Shown here: positions 1 through 10,969 of the stretch, one piece after another
Layout: the number at the start of each line of letters is the position of its first letter
Numbering within the stretch: the stretch's first letter is position 1
Notes under the pieces: generated by a model
Seen by the model: only the letters and a program-made list of their open reading frames with translations
Database searches by the model: none
What the model was told of the DNA's origin: nothing
Made by a program: the position numbers and the translations under genes
Source of the DNA: Cladobotryum mycophilum
Lineage: Eukaryota; Ascomycota; Sordariomycetes; Hypocreales; Hypocreaceae
Length of the DNA: 64,000 nt
Direction of reading: 5' to 3'
NCBI GenBank assembly: GCA_036429605.1
Contig: JAVFKD010000002.1
Location: forward strand, 1,426,001 to 1,490,000

Positions 1-565
1 CATGCCTTGAGAAAATTATCAGATGGAGATGAGTGTTGTTGATGCTGTCTTGTATGACTTATAGACCAATATGATGGAAACTTGGGAACACGTAGTTTTT
101 CTTGGATCATCTACCTGAGAATGCGTAGCCTCTGTAAAAACCTAATGAGAATGTCTTATCAAACGATATACCGTCGGCATATGAATAGTAGCTAGCCACC
201 TCGTATGCATCCCGTCCTAACTACCTTGTGACACAAGCCCGTCTTGGCTCATGTCTTGGCATTTTCACCTCTGAATCAGAACCATGAGATTAGGAAGTTG
301 CACTCGCAAGGCGTGATAGCTTCACGCAATGTCGCGTGCATCGTGGTTCGGCAGTCGGATGGCGAAATATTCACGTCCAAAGGGGTTTGCGGTGGCGACA
401 GTGGGAAAGGCAAGTGTTTTGACGGCCTGAGATGGATGAGTATAAATATCGTGATGAGATCCCACAAGGTAAAGATTCCTTCTCTTCATCAGACAACAGT
501 TTCCTAGCAAGCAATCCTCTGGTATCTTTTCACTCCAAAAAACTTCTTACTCTTGAGCCGTCACA
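1..565. other. Upstream region of the subtilase gene
   Basis: No convincing gene is seen. Short open frames on both strands lack codon or family support. The 3' end holds the subtilase promoter, including a TATA-like element near 441. Confidence 0.6.
441..448 (+). promoter_or_regulatory. TATA-like box of the subtilase gene
   Basis: TATAAATA lies about 120 bp before the ATG at 566, a usual distance for a fungal core promoter with a short 5' UTR. The assignment rests on motif and position only. Confidence 0.4.
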
Positions 566-1895
566 ATGGTTGTCCTCAAGAACCTCGCCGTGCTCCTCGC
601 AGCCGCCCTTCCCTTCGGCGCTGCCTCTCCCGTTCCCAACCAGGAGCGAGCTGAGGCCGCCATCAATGTCGAGGGCAAGTACATCGTCACCCTGAAGCCT
701 GGTCTGTCCGCCGGCGCCGTCAACTCTCACCTCCAGTGGGTCGGCGACGTCCACGCTCGCAGCCTGAGCAGCCGTGATCTCGCCGGCGTCGAGAAGAAGT
801 ATTCCATTGGCAGTTTCCAGGCCTACGCTGGTGCTTTCGATGCTGCTACTCTTGAGGAGATCAAGAAGAACCCTCAGGTATGGTTACCCAGTCCATTACA
901 TAGACTCATGGCGCCTCTAACAGAATGAAAAATGTAGGTTTCTGAAGTTGAGGCCGATTCCATCTTCCATTTGACTGCTCTTACCTCGCAGTCAGGTGCG
1001 ACCTACGGTCTTGCCACTCTTTCCAGCCGTACTCCCGGCTCCACCACGTACCGCTACGACACCAGCGCCGGACAAGGCGCCTACGCCTACATTGTCGACA
1101 GCGGCATCAACATCGACCACGTAGAATTCGAAGGACGTGCTTCTCGAGGCTACAACGCCGCCGGCGGTGCCTTCACAGATACCTTAGGACATGGCTCTCA
1201 TGTCACCGGAACGATCCTCTCAAAGACCTATGGTGTCGCGAAGAAGGCCAACGCCATTGATGTCAAGGTTTTCAGCGGCAGCAGTGCTTCCACCTCCATT
1301 ATTCTTGACGGATACAACTGGGCTGTCAACGATATTGTTGCCAAGGGCCGCCAGGCTCGTGCTGCCATTAACCTGTCTCTCGGTAAGTTGTTGCATATAC
1401 CCCCCCCCCCCCCCCCCTTATTTTCAGGGGTAACCGAACTGACAAACAAAAGGTGGATCTTTCTCCTCTGCTTTCAACAACGCTGTCGAGGCCGGCTTCC
1501 AGAAGGGTGTCTTGACCATTGTTGCATCCGGAAACGAGAACCAGTCTGCTGCCAACGTCTCGCCTGCTTCTTCCCCCAACGCCATCACCGTCGGTGCCAT
1601 CGATTCCACCTGGACTGAGGCTTCCTTCTCCAACTTTGGCCCCCTCGTCGATATTCTCGCTCCCGGTGTTAACGTCCTGTCCACCTACATTGGCTCCAAC
1701 ACCGCCACCGCCAGCCTGTCTGGTACTTCCATGGCCACTCCCCACATTGTCGGTCTGGCTCTGTACATTGCTGTTCTCGAGAACACCCAGTCCGCCGCCG
1801 CTTTGACTGCCCGCCTCAAGGCTCTCGGCACCACTGGCCAGCTCAAGGGCCAGAAGGCTGGCACTCCCAGCTTGATTGCCAACAACGGCGCTTAA
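566..1895 (+). CDS. Secreted proteinase K-type subtilisin-like serine protease (S8)
   Basis: Extracellular endoprotease that would cleave proteins for nutrition or host degradation. Exons are 566-877, 938-1382 and 1453-1895, giving 399 aa. Introns (60 and 70 bp) have GT-AG ends, and the joins restore the frame exactly. A signal peptide (about 1-20) is followed by an I9-type inhibitor prodomain (KYIVTLK near residue 38) and the S8 domain. The catalytic triad is visible: Asp in YIVDSGIN (about 158), His in GHGSHVTG (about 189) and Ser in GTSMATPH (about 345), with the oxyanion Asn in ASGNEN. Length is normal for fungal alkaline proteinases/cuticle-degrading Pr1 relatives. Intron 2 carries a C18 run. 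Subfamily and substrate are not resolved. Confidence 0.95.
1400..1417 (+). repeat. Poly-C tract (C18) inside subtilase intron 2
   Basis: Eighteen consecutive C residues sit between the donor (1383) and acceptor (1452) of a 70-bp intron, occupying a quarter of it. Such a run is length-unstable and error-prone in sequencing. Confidence 0.9.
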
Positions 1896-2704
1896 GCGAC
1901 ATCATCCATGATGTGCTGACAATAGCGCAACCCCTGAGATTCTGCTGGCTGTTTCCGTTGCTCGACCATCTCAGAGGCTCGTTGCTGCAAAGAAAAAGTC
2001 AATTATTTGATTGGACATATTGTTTGATGGACATAGTTTGATGAACATAAAGCTCGACCGTTGGACATACTTTGGGATAAGGGAAACCGAATTGTACATG
2101 CTTCCTAGTACATAGTCAATATATTCGGAAGAAATTTGGATAAAATTTTGAGCTCCATGTGAATTTATAGGTTAAAGTACCTAATACCGACTTTAGTTGC
2201 AATTTTACCTGGTAATGTTGCTGTATGAATACTCAAATCCTCAAGTCGTGAAATGCAACTGTTGACAGCTGGGCGTGCGCATTCGCCTAGGATCAAAGAC
2301 GCCTGTTGAGCAGCTGTGAAAATTCTTTACTAAAAATATCTGCTCATAGCTCCTTTGCACAAAAATATTTCTTTCTTTTTCATCTCACTTGACCTCTTTA
2401 CCATCTAAGGTCGCTTTAATTTCCATCCAACTCACTGCTTGAAGAAAGGTCTTCTGTCCTAACTCTAGTATGCTGAACTTTCATTTCATTCGTTACATAG
2501 CTTGAACAGGTAATCGAATGAAAGACATTAAGGAAGTTTCCTGCATTAAGAATTGTTCTCGTGAGTTTGGAAGAGAATTTCTCCTTAGATCGTCATACTG
2601 ACTGCTAACAAAACAACAGGTTTATACGTACCACCTTCTCATCACTGCTTTCTCATAAAGTGACTAAAGTCAAGACCTGGAGATAACAGATACCATCTGC
2701 GGAG
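1896..2704. other. Intergenic region between subtilase and coiled-coil protein
   Basis: No gene is seen. It should contain the subtilase 3' UTR and the promoter/5' UTR of the next gene. The start is AT-rich; no repeats or RNA genes were recognised. Confidence 0.6.
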
Positions 2705-3774
2705 ATGGCTCCTCGATCTGAAAACAGGCAGAGTGCTGAGCCAGACTCCAACCAAGGGCGCAAGCGCCGTCGCGAGAGCACACCTTGGCACGAACTCAGA
2801 CCCACGTTCCCACCGTACACGGGCGGCAATGTCATCGACTGGCACATTTACAATAGGCTTGGAAAGATCTGGAACAACGAGCACAGATCATGGACCATAT
2901 CTGAGAAGCTAGATTTCGTGATCTGGGTCAAGGAAGCGACAGTGACGGAGACGACCTGCGTCATCGGAGCCCATCCTCTCTCACAGAGGCTTGAGAGCAT
3001 CAGGCCCAGTTGGGGCCACTTTGTGGTACTTCGTGCCATGTTTGGTGCTTCGGCTTGTTCGAGGCAGCCGTGGTGGGAGGAGTTCAAGTCGAGGTACCTG
3101 GGAGCCACGCACGATGCGCCTCCGGGGGTGGTTCCGAGAAAGGACTATATCGATGCCATTCGGGATAACGTGATGGACATACCGTCGAATGTTCCGATCC
3201 CGATCGTGGGGCATTGCAGAAGACCTGAAGAGGATAACGAACTTGCCTCATCACCCCTGAGAGGTGCGGCGGCGGAAAAGCAAAAGGCAGAGCGTAATAT
3301 ACGGGGAATTCCAGTGGTAAATAAAGCTAGCGGAGAGAAAGATGAAAAGAAGGTAGAGACAGTGACTAACCAAATGCACAGTCCAACGAAGAAGCACAAG
3401 CCGAGATCGAAATCATCGAGGCCATCAACCTAGACGTAGCCGAAGACCCGAAGCGATTCGACCGCGAGCAGGGCGTCGAACCGGGCGCGAGCGAGACAGA
3501 CCCCGAGTGGTCCGAGTTCATGGCCGGCACCGAGGTCGCCAAGACAAAGGGCAAGCGCAACGCCGAGGCCATCAAGAAGCTCAAGACGCACGTCCGGAAG
3601 CAGGACGAGCTGATCAACGAGCTGGTCGAGCTGGTCAGGGAGCAGCAGGACAAGATGGAGGTGATGGACGCGCGTATGGAGAGCATGGCGGAGATGCAGA
3701 GGGGGAATGAGGAGTGGCACAAGTGTGTGGATGGAAGGATGCGGGCGTTGAGGAAGAGGATTGAACGGAGGTGA
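2705..3774 (+). CDS. Hypothetical protein with C-terminal coiled coil
   Basis: Not recognised. Two exons, 2705-3316 and 3382-3774, give 334 aa. The 65-bp intron has a GTAAAT donor, an ACTAAC branch point and a CACAG acceptor, and joins the frames in phase 0. Without splicing the first frame ends at 3433. The N-terminus is basic and low-complexity (RKRRR near residue 20). A globular part (about 30-150) is rich in Trp and aromatic residues. The C-terminus (about 250-334) is strongly charged with heptad-like Leu/Val/Met spacing, indicating a coiled coil. No signal peptide or membrane segment is seen. A nuclear or DNA-associated role is only a guess from the basic stretches. Confidence 0.65.
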
Positions 3775-5387
3775 AGGAGATGTTGAGGCGATGAATAAGT
3801 TTGTGCGAATATAATGAAGCAGACAGGAAGAGTGAGGACCTGGAATACAAAATGGAATTTAGATTGTCGCTCATATTAGGAGTCTATATTGATGTATGAT
3901 GCTTGTCATCCACGTAGCTCTCCGCAGTGTCGACAACAATTTTTTACAGTTCTGATATAAGACACCAAGACACCACGCAGTATCCAGTTACTCATTTTCT
4001 CAGTAGCGTACTTTGGCCCAGCTTAAAGAAAGATCATGACCCTATTCACCCGCTGGTATGGGATAATTAACCAGGTCCGGGCTGTGTCCAAAATCGCAGC
4101 GAGGTAAATGATCTGGTTGTCCGTTACGGTTAAGCGCTTTGGCTCTGTATTTTCCGCGTCACTTGATGGCCCAAACTCTTTTATGCCAACGACCTACAGA
4201 TTATTATCCAGATTTAACCCCTCCATATGAATCGAGTGGGTGTTTGCGGAGAAACGGAGTCTTGAGTTGAATGATATATGGAGGCTCAATGTCTATAGTT
4301 TGTCTATAGTTTGCCATCTTGGCTTGATTCAAAGTTTTTTTTTTTAAATTCAACCTTAGCATTAATGAATAGGTACGGTCAAACATGACATTGAAGGCAT
4401 CCATGTTTCTTATCCATAACGGGTGGCGGCTTCAGCCGAGATAGTGAAGATATCCGGGTATCGCTCGTGCGGGTCGATCGACGCCACCGATCTTAGACCG
4501 AGCTTCGTGACTGAGCAAGAGCGATCATTAGTGGATGCTAAATCCCCATCCTCCATTGACAACGAGCTCTCGTCCAAATTGTCTTTGAACATTAACATAT
4601 GTATCTAACAGTGCGGAAATCTCAACCTTTGGCATTGAATACTATTTAGGTATGCCCTGAAATCTTGGCCAGAGCCGAGGTTATCTTTAGTCTCAGCGGC
4701 ACTTTGGGCCGAACCCCGCCAGCTACCTACCCTAAACACATGCAACACCATCCTAGGGCTCCATCACATTGTCCTGTCGCAGTACCCCATTGAATCACTT
4801 CAATAAGAGAAATACTATCAAAAATAAAATTGCTCCTTTGATGAGGTGAGCAGTTACTTAGCCTAATGCATTGCTTTACTTAGCCTACAGGGTTTTTTAT
4901 CCGGCTAGAGTGAGGGGTCTAGGACTCGTGAAGAAACGGGAAGCTTAACTATGTGCCGAACGCTAGAATCTATTTACTCGGTAATGTAGTCCAGATTTGG
5001 ATTTTGCCTAATTACATGTCTGCTTCTTGTGAACATGGAGTAGTTACACAGGATCTATTTGGGTTTGGCTAACCAAGCTGCAGATCACTACAATGTACGT
5101 AATCGACTGTTGTTCAAACAAACAACTTGGCTGCTAAGAATTTGGATGCAGAAGAGCCTAGAAATCTGTGAGAGGAGATTTGGCTAAATAAGACCTCCTG
5201 CTTCTGATGTGGGGTAAATGCTTTAACTGCTTCTGTAAGCACGGTATAGCATCATAAATGTTTGATGTTACGATGCCATTACTACCTATCACCAGCGATG
5301 TTTTAAGGAACGCTTGCCCCCTCATATTACCATGGCTGAAAAAGTGACAACTACAGGTTGGATTGCAAAGAATAGCCTTCCGCCAAC
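3775..5387. other. Gene-free 1.6-kb region upstream of GH43
   Basis: No gene supported by codon pattern or homology. It includes the GH43 promoter. Frames of about 60 codons around 4200-4610 occur on both strands and look like chance. Confidence 0.55.
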
Positions 5388-7106
5388 ATGAGAATCAAAT
5401 TCTCCTTCTTGGCTCTCAGTAGCCTCGGAGGACTTGTCTTCGGATCACCCTCTGGCTCGACATACTACAACCCCATCCTCCCAGGATGGCACTCTGACCC
5501 CTCTTGCACCGTTGTAGGAGACACATTTTACTGCATCAGCTCAACCTTCATCTCCTTCCCCGGCCTCCCCATCTACGCCTCCAAAGATTTGATCAACTGG
5601 AAGCTCGCCAGCCATGCCTGGAATAGAGACAGCCAGCTCCCCGGCGTCAGCTGGAACACCACCGGCCAGATGTCCGGCATGTACGCGGCTACCATACGGC
5701 ACCACGATGGCGTCTTTTATGTGATATGCGAGTACATTGCTGGCAGGTCTGACGGCGGGAGTCTCGGCGTGCTTTACAAGTCGACGGATCCGTTTAACAA
5801 CACGGCCTGGAGCGATCCGGTGACCTTTAGACCGACCGGTATTGATCCAGATCTTTTCTGGGATGACGATGGGAAGGTGTACGTTGCTACGGAGGGCACC
5901 CATCTCACCGAGTTCAACCTCGACACTGGTGCAATGACTCCTGCCATCTCCATCTGGAACGGCACAGGGGCAAGAAATCCCGAGGGACCTCATATCTACA
6001 AGAAAGACGGCTGGTATTATCTGATGATTGCCGAGGGTGGGACCGAAGTCAATCACACAGTCACCATCGCAAGGTCTCACGACATCAAGGGACCCTACGA
6101 ATCGTACTCTGGTAATCCCATCTTGACCGCCAGGGGCACCGATGATTACTTTCAAACCGTCGGTCATGCCGACCTGTTCCAGGACCAAAAGGGGAACTGG
6201 TGGGGTGTTGCGCTTGCCACTCGCTCTGGTCCGGAGTGGAAAGTGTACCCCATGGGCCGCGAGACGGTCCTGTATCCGGTTACGTGGGAAGAGGGTCAGT
6301 GGCCTGTCTTGGAGAAAGTTCATGGTTCGATGAAAGGCTGGCCGCTGCCTCCAGCAAATCGCAACGTTCCTGGTCTGGGGCCTTTCAACTCGGATCCGGA
6401 CGTATACGACTTTACGGATGGAAAAACTACAATCCCAGCAAACCTCGTCTACTGGCGTGTGCCCAAGGCGAATGCCTTTACACCCACACCCAAGGGCCTG
6501 CAGGTCATCCCCTCTCGCGCCAACCTCACCGGAATCCCGAGCCAAATCGAGCTGAGCGGCCAGCGCGGCCTGGCATTCCTCAGCCGCCGTCAAACTCACA
6601 CACTATTCGACTTCACTGTAGATCTTGCCTCCAAGCCCCAGCAGATTGAGCGGGAGGCCGGTGTAACCATCTTCTTGACGCAGTACAATCACGCCGATCT
6701 AGGCGTCGTGCGACTCGCTGCCGACGCCAGCTCCAAGCTGTTCTTACGTCTCCGCTTCCAGGCCACCAACACCGCACCACAGCCCCCTACTTTAATCGCC
6801 ATCCCCGATGCATGGTCCAACGGGGCCATTCGTCTGCGTCTACAGGCCGCCAACGAGACCCATTACACCTTCTCCGCCTCTTCGGCATCAGCCCCCGACA
6901 AGCCAATCGTTGTCGGTACAGCGTCCGCGTTGCTCGTGAGCGGTGGAAGCGGGCCCTTTACGGGTTCGCTTGTTGGCATCTACGCTACCTGCAATGGAGC
7001 CGGGAGCGGAGTCGACTGCCCTGCTGGTGGTGAGGCGTTGTTCCAGAGGTGGCGATATACCGGAACGGCGCAGCAGGTCTCTGCGACAGAGTTTATACCA
7101 GCATAG
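5388..7106 (+). CDS. Secreted glycoside hydrolase family 43 (beta-xylosidase/arabinofuranosidase type)
   Basis: Predicted to remove xylose or arabinose residues from hemicellulose outside the cell. A single exon encodes 572 aa with a signal peptide (cleavage about residue 19-20). The five-bladed propeller begins at YYNPILPGWHSDPS, where Asp37 is the expected general base. GIDPDLFWDDDG (Asp about 153) supplies the pKa modulator and NPEGPHIYKKDGWYYL (Glu about 199) the general acid. The C-terminal third (about 340-572) has the beta-sandwich pattern of the GH43 xylosidase C2 domain. It is convergent with the lyase-family gene 0.4 kb downstream. Xylosidase versus arabinofuranosidase activity cannot be decided from sequence. 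Confidence 0.93.
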   Translation: MRIKFSFLALSSLGGLVFGSPSGSTYYNPILPGWHSDPSCTVVGDTFYCISSTFISFPGLPIYASKDLINWKLASHAWNRDSQLPGVSWNTTGQMSGMYAATIRHHDGVFYVICEYIAGRSDGGSLGVLYKSTDPFNNTAWSDPVTFRPTGIDPDLFWDDDGKVYVATEGTHLTEFNLDTGAMTPAISIWNGTGARNPEGPHIYKKDGWYYLMIAEGGTEVNHTVTIARSHDIKGPYESYSGNPILTARGTDDYFQTVGHADLFQDQKGNWWGVALATRSGPEWKVYPMGRETVLYPVTWEEGQWPVLEKVHGSMKGWPLPPANRNVPGLGPFNSDPDVYDFTDGKTTIPANLVYWRVPKANAFTPTPKGLQVIPSRANLTGIPSQIELSGQRGLAFLSRRQTHTLFDFTVDLASKPQQIEREAGVTIFLTQYNHADLGVVRLAADASSKLFLRLRFQATNTAPQPPTLIAIPDAWSNGAIRLRLQAANETHYTFSASSASAPDKPIVVGTASALLVSGGSGPFTGSLVGIYATCNGAGSGVDCPAGGEALFQRWRYTGTAQQVSATEFIPA

Positions 7107-7517
7107 ATTTAATAAGGGCTTTTTATGTTTCGTCTACTAGCATTTATATAGCGAGTTGAATTGTCGTGCCTTTAAATTGAATTGAAGAAGATATGCCATG
7201 GCTGAAAATACAGTTGTGTAAGAGGGCCATGGAAGCAAAGGTCACTTGCTGCTAGAAGCAGTTGCCAGCCCCAGAAGCCTTATTGAACTCATCTATAACC
7301 ACCGAGGGATTGCGGGATGGTGACGATGTGATGGATCATGATGGTTACTTTCCCACAGAAAGGCTTCCTATGGAATAGAATGAATAACAGCCCATCTTTC
7401 GCCGTCTTCACTATCAACACCATGTTCAACAAACATTCACGAGACAAACACATATAAACCATTCGTAATTTTATTCCTAGATAAATCATCCATCAAACCT
7501 CATAAGCTCATCACTCA
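7107..7517. other. Convergent intergenic region, GH43/lyase
   Basis: The 411 bp between two converging genes must contain both 3' UTRs. It is AT-rich. No other feature is seen. Confidence 0.6.
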
Positions 7518-8760
7518 TTATAAAGTAACAATACTATCCAACTGCTGAGGCGCCGGCCTCAGATCAAAAATATCCCCCCAGGAGGCGGCACCAACCTGCC
7601 AACCGCACCCTTCGCCTCGCGCAGCCCCGCATTCGCCGCCGCGTGGATGTTATCCGTCGCCGCATACGCCGTAAACTCCAGCTCCTCGTACGCCCACGCG
7701 CTCTGGCCCTTGACGGCGGCCGGGATGAGGAAGTTGGCCGCCTTCAGGATGCTCTGCCCGTCTGGGCCGGTGTACCTGAAGAGGTCGACGCCGACTTTGC
7801 TGGCGATGAGGGCGTAGCGCAGGTGGGCGCCCAGGTCAAAATTGGAGTAGTGATAGGAGCGCGTGCGGGACAGCTCCTGGGGCTGGGAGCCGTTGGCGGT
7901 GATTTGGGTGTTGATAAAGGTCTTGGCCAGCTCGGCGCGCTGCCTGGCAAGGGTGGTGTTCCCCGTGAAGAGCGCGAGGGCGGCGATTTGCATGTTGGCG
8001 AAGGTGCCGTGGTTGTTCGTCGCCGCGGCCTCTGCCCTGCCAAAGGGGAGTCGGCAAGCCAGCCCAGGAACTGCTTGTTCCAGGCCTTGAAGGCGGAGAG
8101 GTCGCCTGTTGTCCACCCCGGTGCACCGGTGGAGAGAATGGCCACGGCGTCAATGACGTTGGTGTATTCCTGGCTAAAGTCGATGATGCCAATGGAACGG
8201 CCATCGTTTGCGCAGGGAACAATTTGCGCATGATTCAGGTTGGGATTCATCGCCGTTGACGGCTCAACGAACCAAGTTCGCAGAATATCCGACGCGTGCA
8301 GCGCATATTCCTTCTTGCCGGTGTAATACCAAGCGAGAGAGAGGACGTAGCTCGAGTTGAACATCTTGCCCACGGCGAGACGATCCTGATACTTGTCCAC
8401 CTCGGGATTACGCTGTCCATCCTTGTTGATGTACGGGCACCCATTTGGCGTATTGGGATTGGGCCAAAAATACGGCGCCTGAGATGCATAATCATGAAGC
8501 GTGCCGTTGGGAGGAGGCGTAGTCTTCGTGGTGACGGTCCAAGGACCTTGGTTCAACCAGGAGTCGGCCTGGGCAGTGAGATGGCCCAAAGCAGCCTTGA
8601 GCTTCTTGTCGCCGAATAGAAGACGCGCTTTGGCATCGACGAGACGCCATCCCTCAATGACGACTGTGTCTGGTACCAGCGAGGGCGGCTTATAGTCAGG
8701 CAAACTGGCCGCAAAGCTAGCCGCTGCAAAGAAAAGCCCAGAGAACGAAGAGATACGCAT
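7518..8760 (-). CDS. Secreted alginate-lyase-family protein, disrupted by two one-base deficits
   Basis: Resembles the alginate lyase fold family (PF05426-type polysaccharide lyases). The signal peptide is about residues 1-19. Motifs are ASQAPYFWPNP near residue 105, and NNHGTF and SYHYSNFDLGAHLRYA in the C-terminal half; the family's catalytic Asn/His and Tyr are expected in NNHG and the Tyr-rich motif. As written, the frame breaks at 8045-8048 (G4 on the plus strand) and again at 7572-7577 (C6). One extra base in each run gives an uninterrupted 414-aa protein ending at the TAA at 7518-7520; 1243+2 nt is divisible by three. Either consensus errors or a recent pseudogene. The true polysaccharide substrate in a land fungus is unknown. 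Confidence 0.8.
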
Positions 8761-9262
8761 GATGGTATGACCAAAAAAAGAAATCCTTGGGGATAGAAGA
8801 TTTTGCCAATGCTAAAAGGATTCAAAATCCCTTGTTGTTGCTGCACAGACTCAAGAGATCAAAGATGCAGGATTCCATCGCCTTTATACCCCAGATTCGT
8901 TGTCACGCCCTCCCCCAGATTTATCCCCAGATCCCAGCCGGGATTATAGTCGCCGAATTACTGCCATCCAGTAGGAGACTTCGTGTCGCTGTGATGCCAT
9001 ATGAGTTACTCCGGCCATGTCTTGGAATGTTCCACCAATCAGGTCATCGGGCCGACGCCTCCCCTTACCCCTCCTCCTAACGAAATGAAGCTATCTCAGA
9101 CCTCATCTCACCATGTCAGCCTCCTAATTCGGGTCAATGCGATGCGATAGTAGTTGCGGGGTGACGTCCTGTTTGCTCAGAAAAAATCATGCTTGTATTC
9201 TCAATGTAGGTGCTAATTCTTAGGTCATTACGTCGTCCTCTAAACCGGTTGCTTCGTGGTAT
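8761..9262. other. Promoter side of the lyase gene; 3' flank of FAD dehydrogenase
   Basis: No gene seen. It should hold the lyase promoter and the FAD gene 3' UTR, since both genes lie on the minus strand. Confidence 0.6.
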
Positions 9263-10969
9263 CTATTTAGCCGTCCCCAGCACTTCATCCGCCATAGCCC
9301 GTCCGGCTGCCCGGCCAGAGAAAATGCATCCTCCTAAAAATGTGCCTTCAAGGGCGTTGTAGCCGTGAACACCGCCCCCACCAAAGCCTGCTACTTCTCC
9401 CGCGGCATATAGTCCAGGGAATGGTGATCCGTCGTTTCGCATGACGTTGCTGCTGAGATTTGTCTCGATACCGCCGAGAGTCTTACGGCTGAGCAGATTC
9501 ATCTGGACAGCGATCAATGGACCGTAGCCCTTGTCCAGCAGCTTATGTGGTGTTGCGATACGGGACATCTTGTCGGGCCAATATGACCTTGCATTGTTGA
9601 TTAGCATGGCTTGCGCATCCTTGGAATAAGGGTTGGTCATTTGATGGTCGCGAGCCTCAACAACTGCCTTGATTTTGTCCAACTCAAGGAGTGGACCATC
9701 CCTCTTCTTGGCCAATTCATTCATTCCCTCAACCAACTCCTCCAAGGTATCACGGACAACGAAATCTTCGCCTTTATTGACAAAATTCTGCACATTATCG
9801 GTTCCCTTTTTGCTAAAAAGCCTGTTCATGAGCACCTGCCAGATGCTCTTGCTTGTGATATCGGGGTTCTGCTCGGAGCCGGATAGGGCAAATTCGCGTG
9901 CGACAATGGACTCATCAAGGATAAACCAGCTGTAGTCATAGCCTGTGGCAACAATCTGCTTCAATGTGCCTAATGTATCGGTTCCGGGGTAGATGAATGG
10001 CGGGAATCTCTTGCCAGTGGCATCGAGCCAAAGGGAGGACGGCGCTGGTAGGACTCGGATACCGTGACCAGGCCATATTGGGTCCCAGTTGTGCAATCCT
10101 TCGGTATAGTGCCACATCCTGTCCCGGTTGATAATGTTGGCACCAGCGGATTCTGAGATGCCAATCATGCGTCCATCAACGTGAGCAGGGACACCGACGA
10201 CAAAGTGCTCTGGAACCTTGGGGCCGAGTCTATCAACGGGCCACGCAGCCTTGACAGCATCGACATTACCTCCAATGCCACCAGAGGAAACGAGGACAGC
10301 GGAACCGTACAACTCAAAGGTGTCGACTACAGTTCGCGAAGATTTGACACCTCTCGGGGAGTCATCCTCTTCTAGGACCTGTCCCTTGATGCCAACTGCC
10401 CTTCCCGCCTCATCAATAATGATCTCGTCAACCATGTGACGGAACTTGAATTGGATGATGCCCTTTTGCTCTGCCTTTTCAACAGGTTCTCTGAAGATTC
10501 TGACAACTTCTGGACCGGTTCCCCAGCTCAAGTGGAATCTGGGAACTGAGTTACCGTGGCCGTCGTGAGTTCCATCGCCACGCTCGGCCCAACCAACGTT
10601 GTATAAGAAGCCCAGACCTTTGGACTTGACGTAGTCCTCAAACTCGTCCGTGGCAAAGTCGACAAATGCGTCGGCCCATTGGCGCGGCCAGTAGTCTTCC
10701 TCGCGATCAAACTTGGCGGAGCCGAACCAGTCGTGTTTGGCTAGCTCGCGAGAGTCTTTGATGCCTAGGCGGCGCTGGTTAGAGGAGTCGACGAGGAAAA
10801 GGCCGCCTAGAGACCAAAAGGCCTGTCCTCCGACGCAGTTTGAGTTTTCCTGGTCGACAATGATGGTTGGAACGTTGCGCTCCGAGAGCTCGTAGGCGGC
10901 GACGAGGCCAGCGAGGCCATGGCCGACAATGATGACGGGCTTTTGTTCTGTGCTGGGCTCTGAAGCCAT
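9263..10969 (-). CDS. FAD-dependent dehydrogenase, 3-ketosteroid dehydrogenase/fumarate reductase flavoprotein type
   Basis: Single exon, 568 aa. Translation is taken from MASEPSTEQK at 10969. The frame is open further upstream, but that stretch is low-complexity and Pro/Ser-rich, typical of 5' UTR. VIIVGHGLAGLVAAYEL near the N-terminus is the GxGxxG Rossmann motif, followed by the acidic ribose-binding end (IIVDQE). GGQAFWSLGG and the C-terminal EVAGFGGGGVHGYNALEG are the second FAD-contact motifs of this group. There is no signal peptide. The group includes KstD-like and fumarate reductase-like enzymes, many of unknown substrate; a steroid substrate here is not supported. Confidence 0.88.
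   Translation of the reverse strand: MASEPSTEQKPVIIVGHGLAGLVAAYELSERNVPTIIVDQENSNCVGGQAFWSLGGLFLVDSSNQRRLGIKDSRELAKHDWFGSAKFDREEDYWPRQWADAFVDFATDEFEDYVKSKGLGFLYNVGWAERGDGTHDGHGNSVPRFHLSWGTGPEVVRIFREPVEKAEQKGIIQFKFRHMVDEIIIDEAGRAVGIKGQVLEEDDSPRGVKSSRTVVDTFELYGSAVLVSSGGIGGNVDAVKAAWPVDRLGPKVPEHFVVGVPAHVDGRMIGISESAGANIINRDRMWHYTEGLHNWDPIWPGHGIRVLPAPSSLWLDATGKRFPPFIYPGTDTLGTLKQIVATGYDYSWFILDESIVAREFALSGSEQNPDITSKSIWQVLMNRLFSKKGTDNVQNFVNKGEDFVVRDTLEELVEGMNELAKKRDGPLLELDKIKAVVEARDHQMTNPYSKDAQAMLINNARSYWPDKMSRIATPHKLLDKGYGPLIAVQMNLLSRKTLGGIETNLSSNVMRNDGSPFPGLYAAGEVAGFGGGGVHGYNALEGTFLGGCIFSGRAAGRAMADEVLGTAK

Noticed and set aside
5541..6599. Open frame of 352 codons on the minus strand opposite the GH43 gene
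   Set aside because: The plus strand has a full GH43 protein with catalytic residues; the antisense frame has no motif and reflects codon bias.
7643..8233. 196-codon plus-strand frame across the lyase-family gene
   Set aside because: It lies opposite the conserved NNHG region and has low-complexity Gly/Val/Asp content typical of antisense frames.
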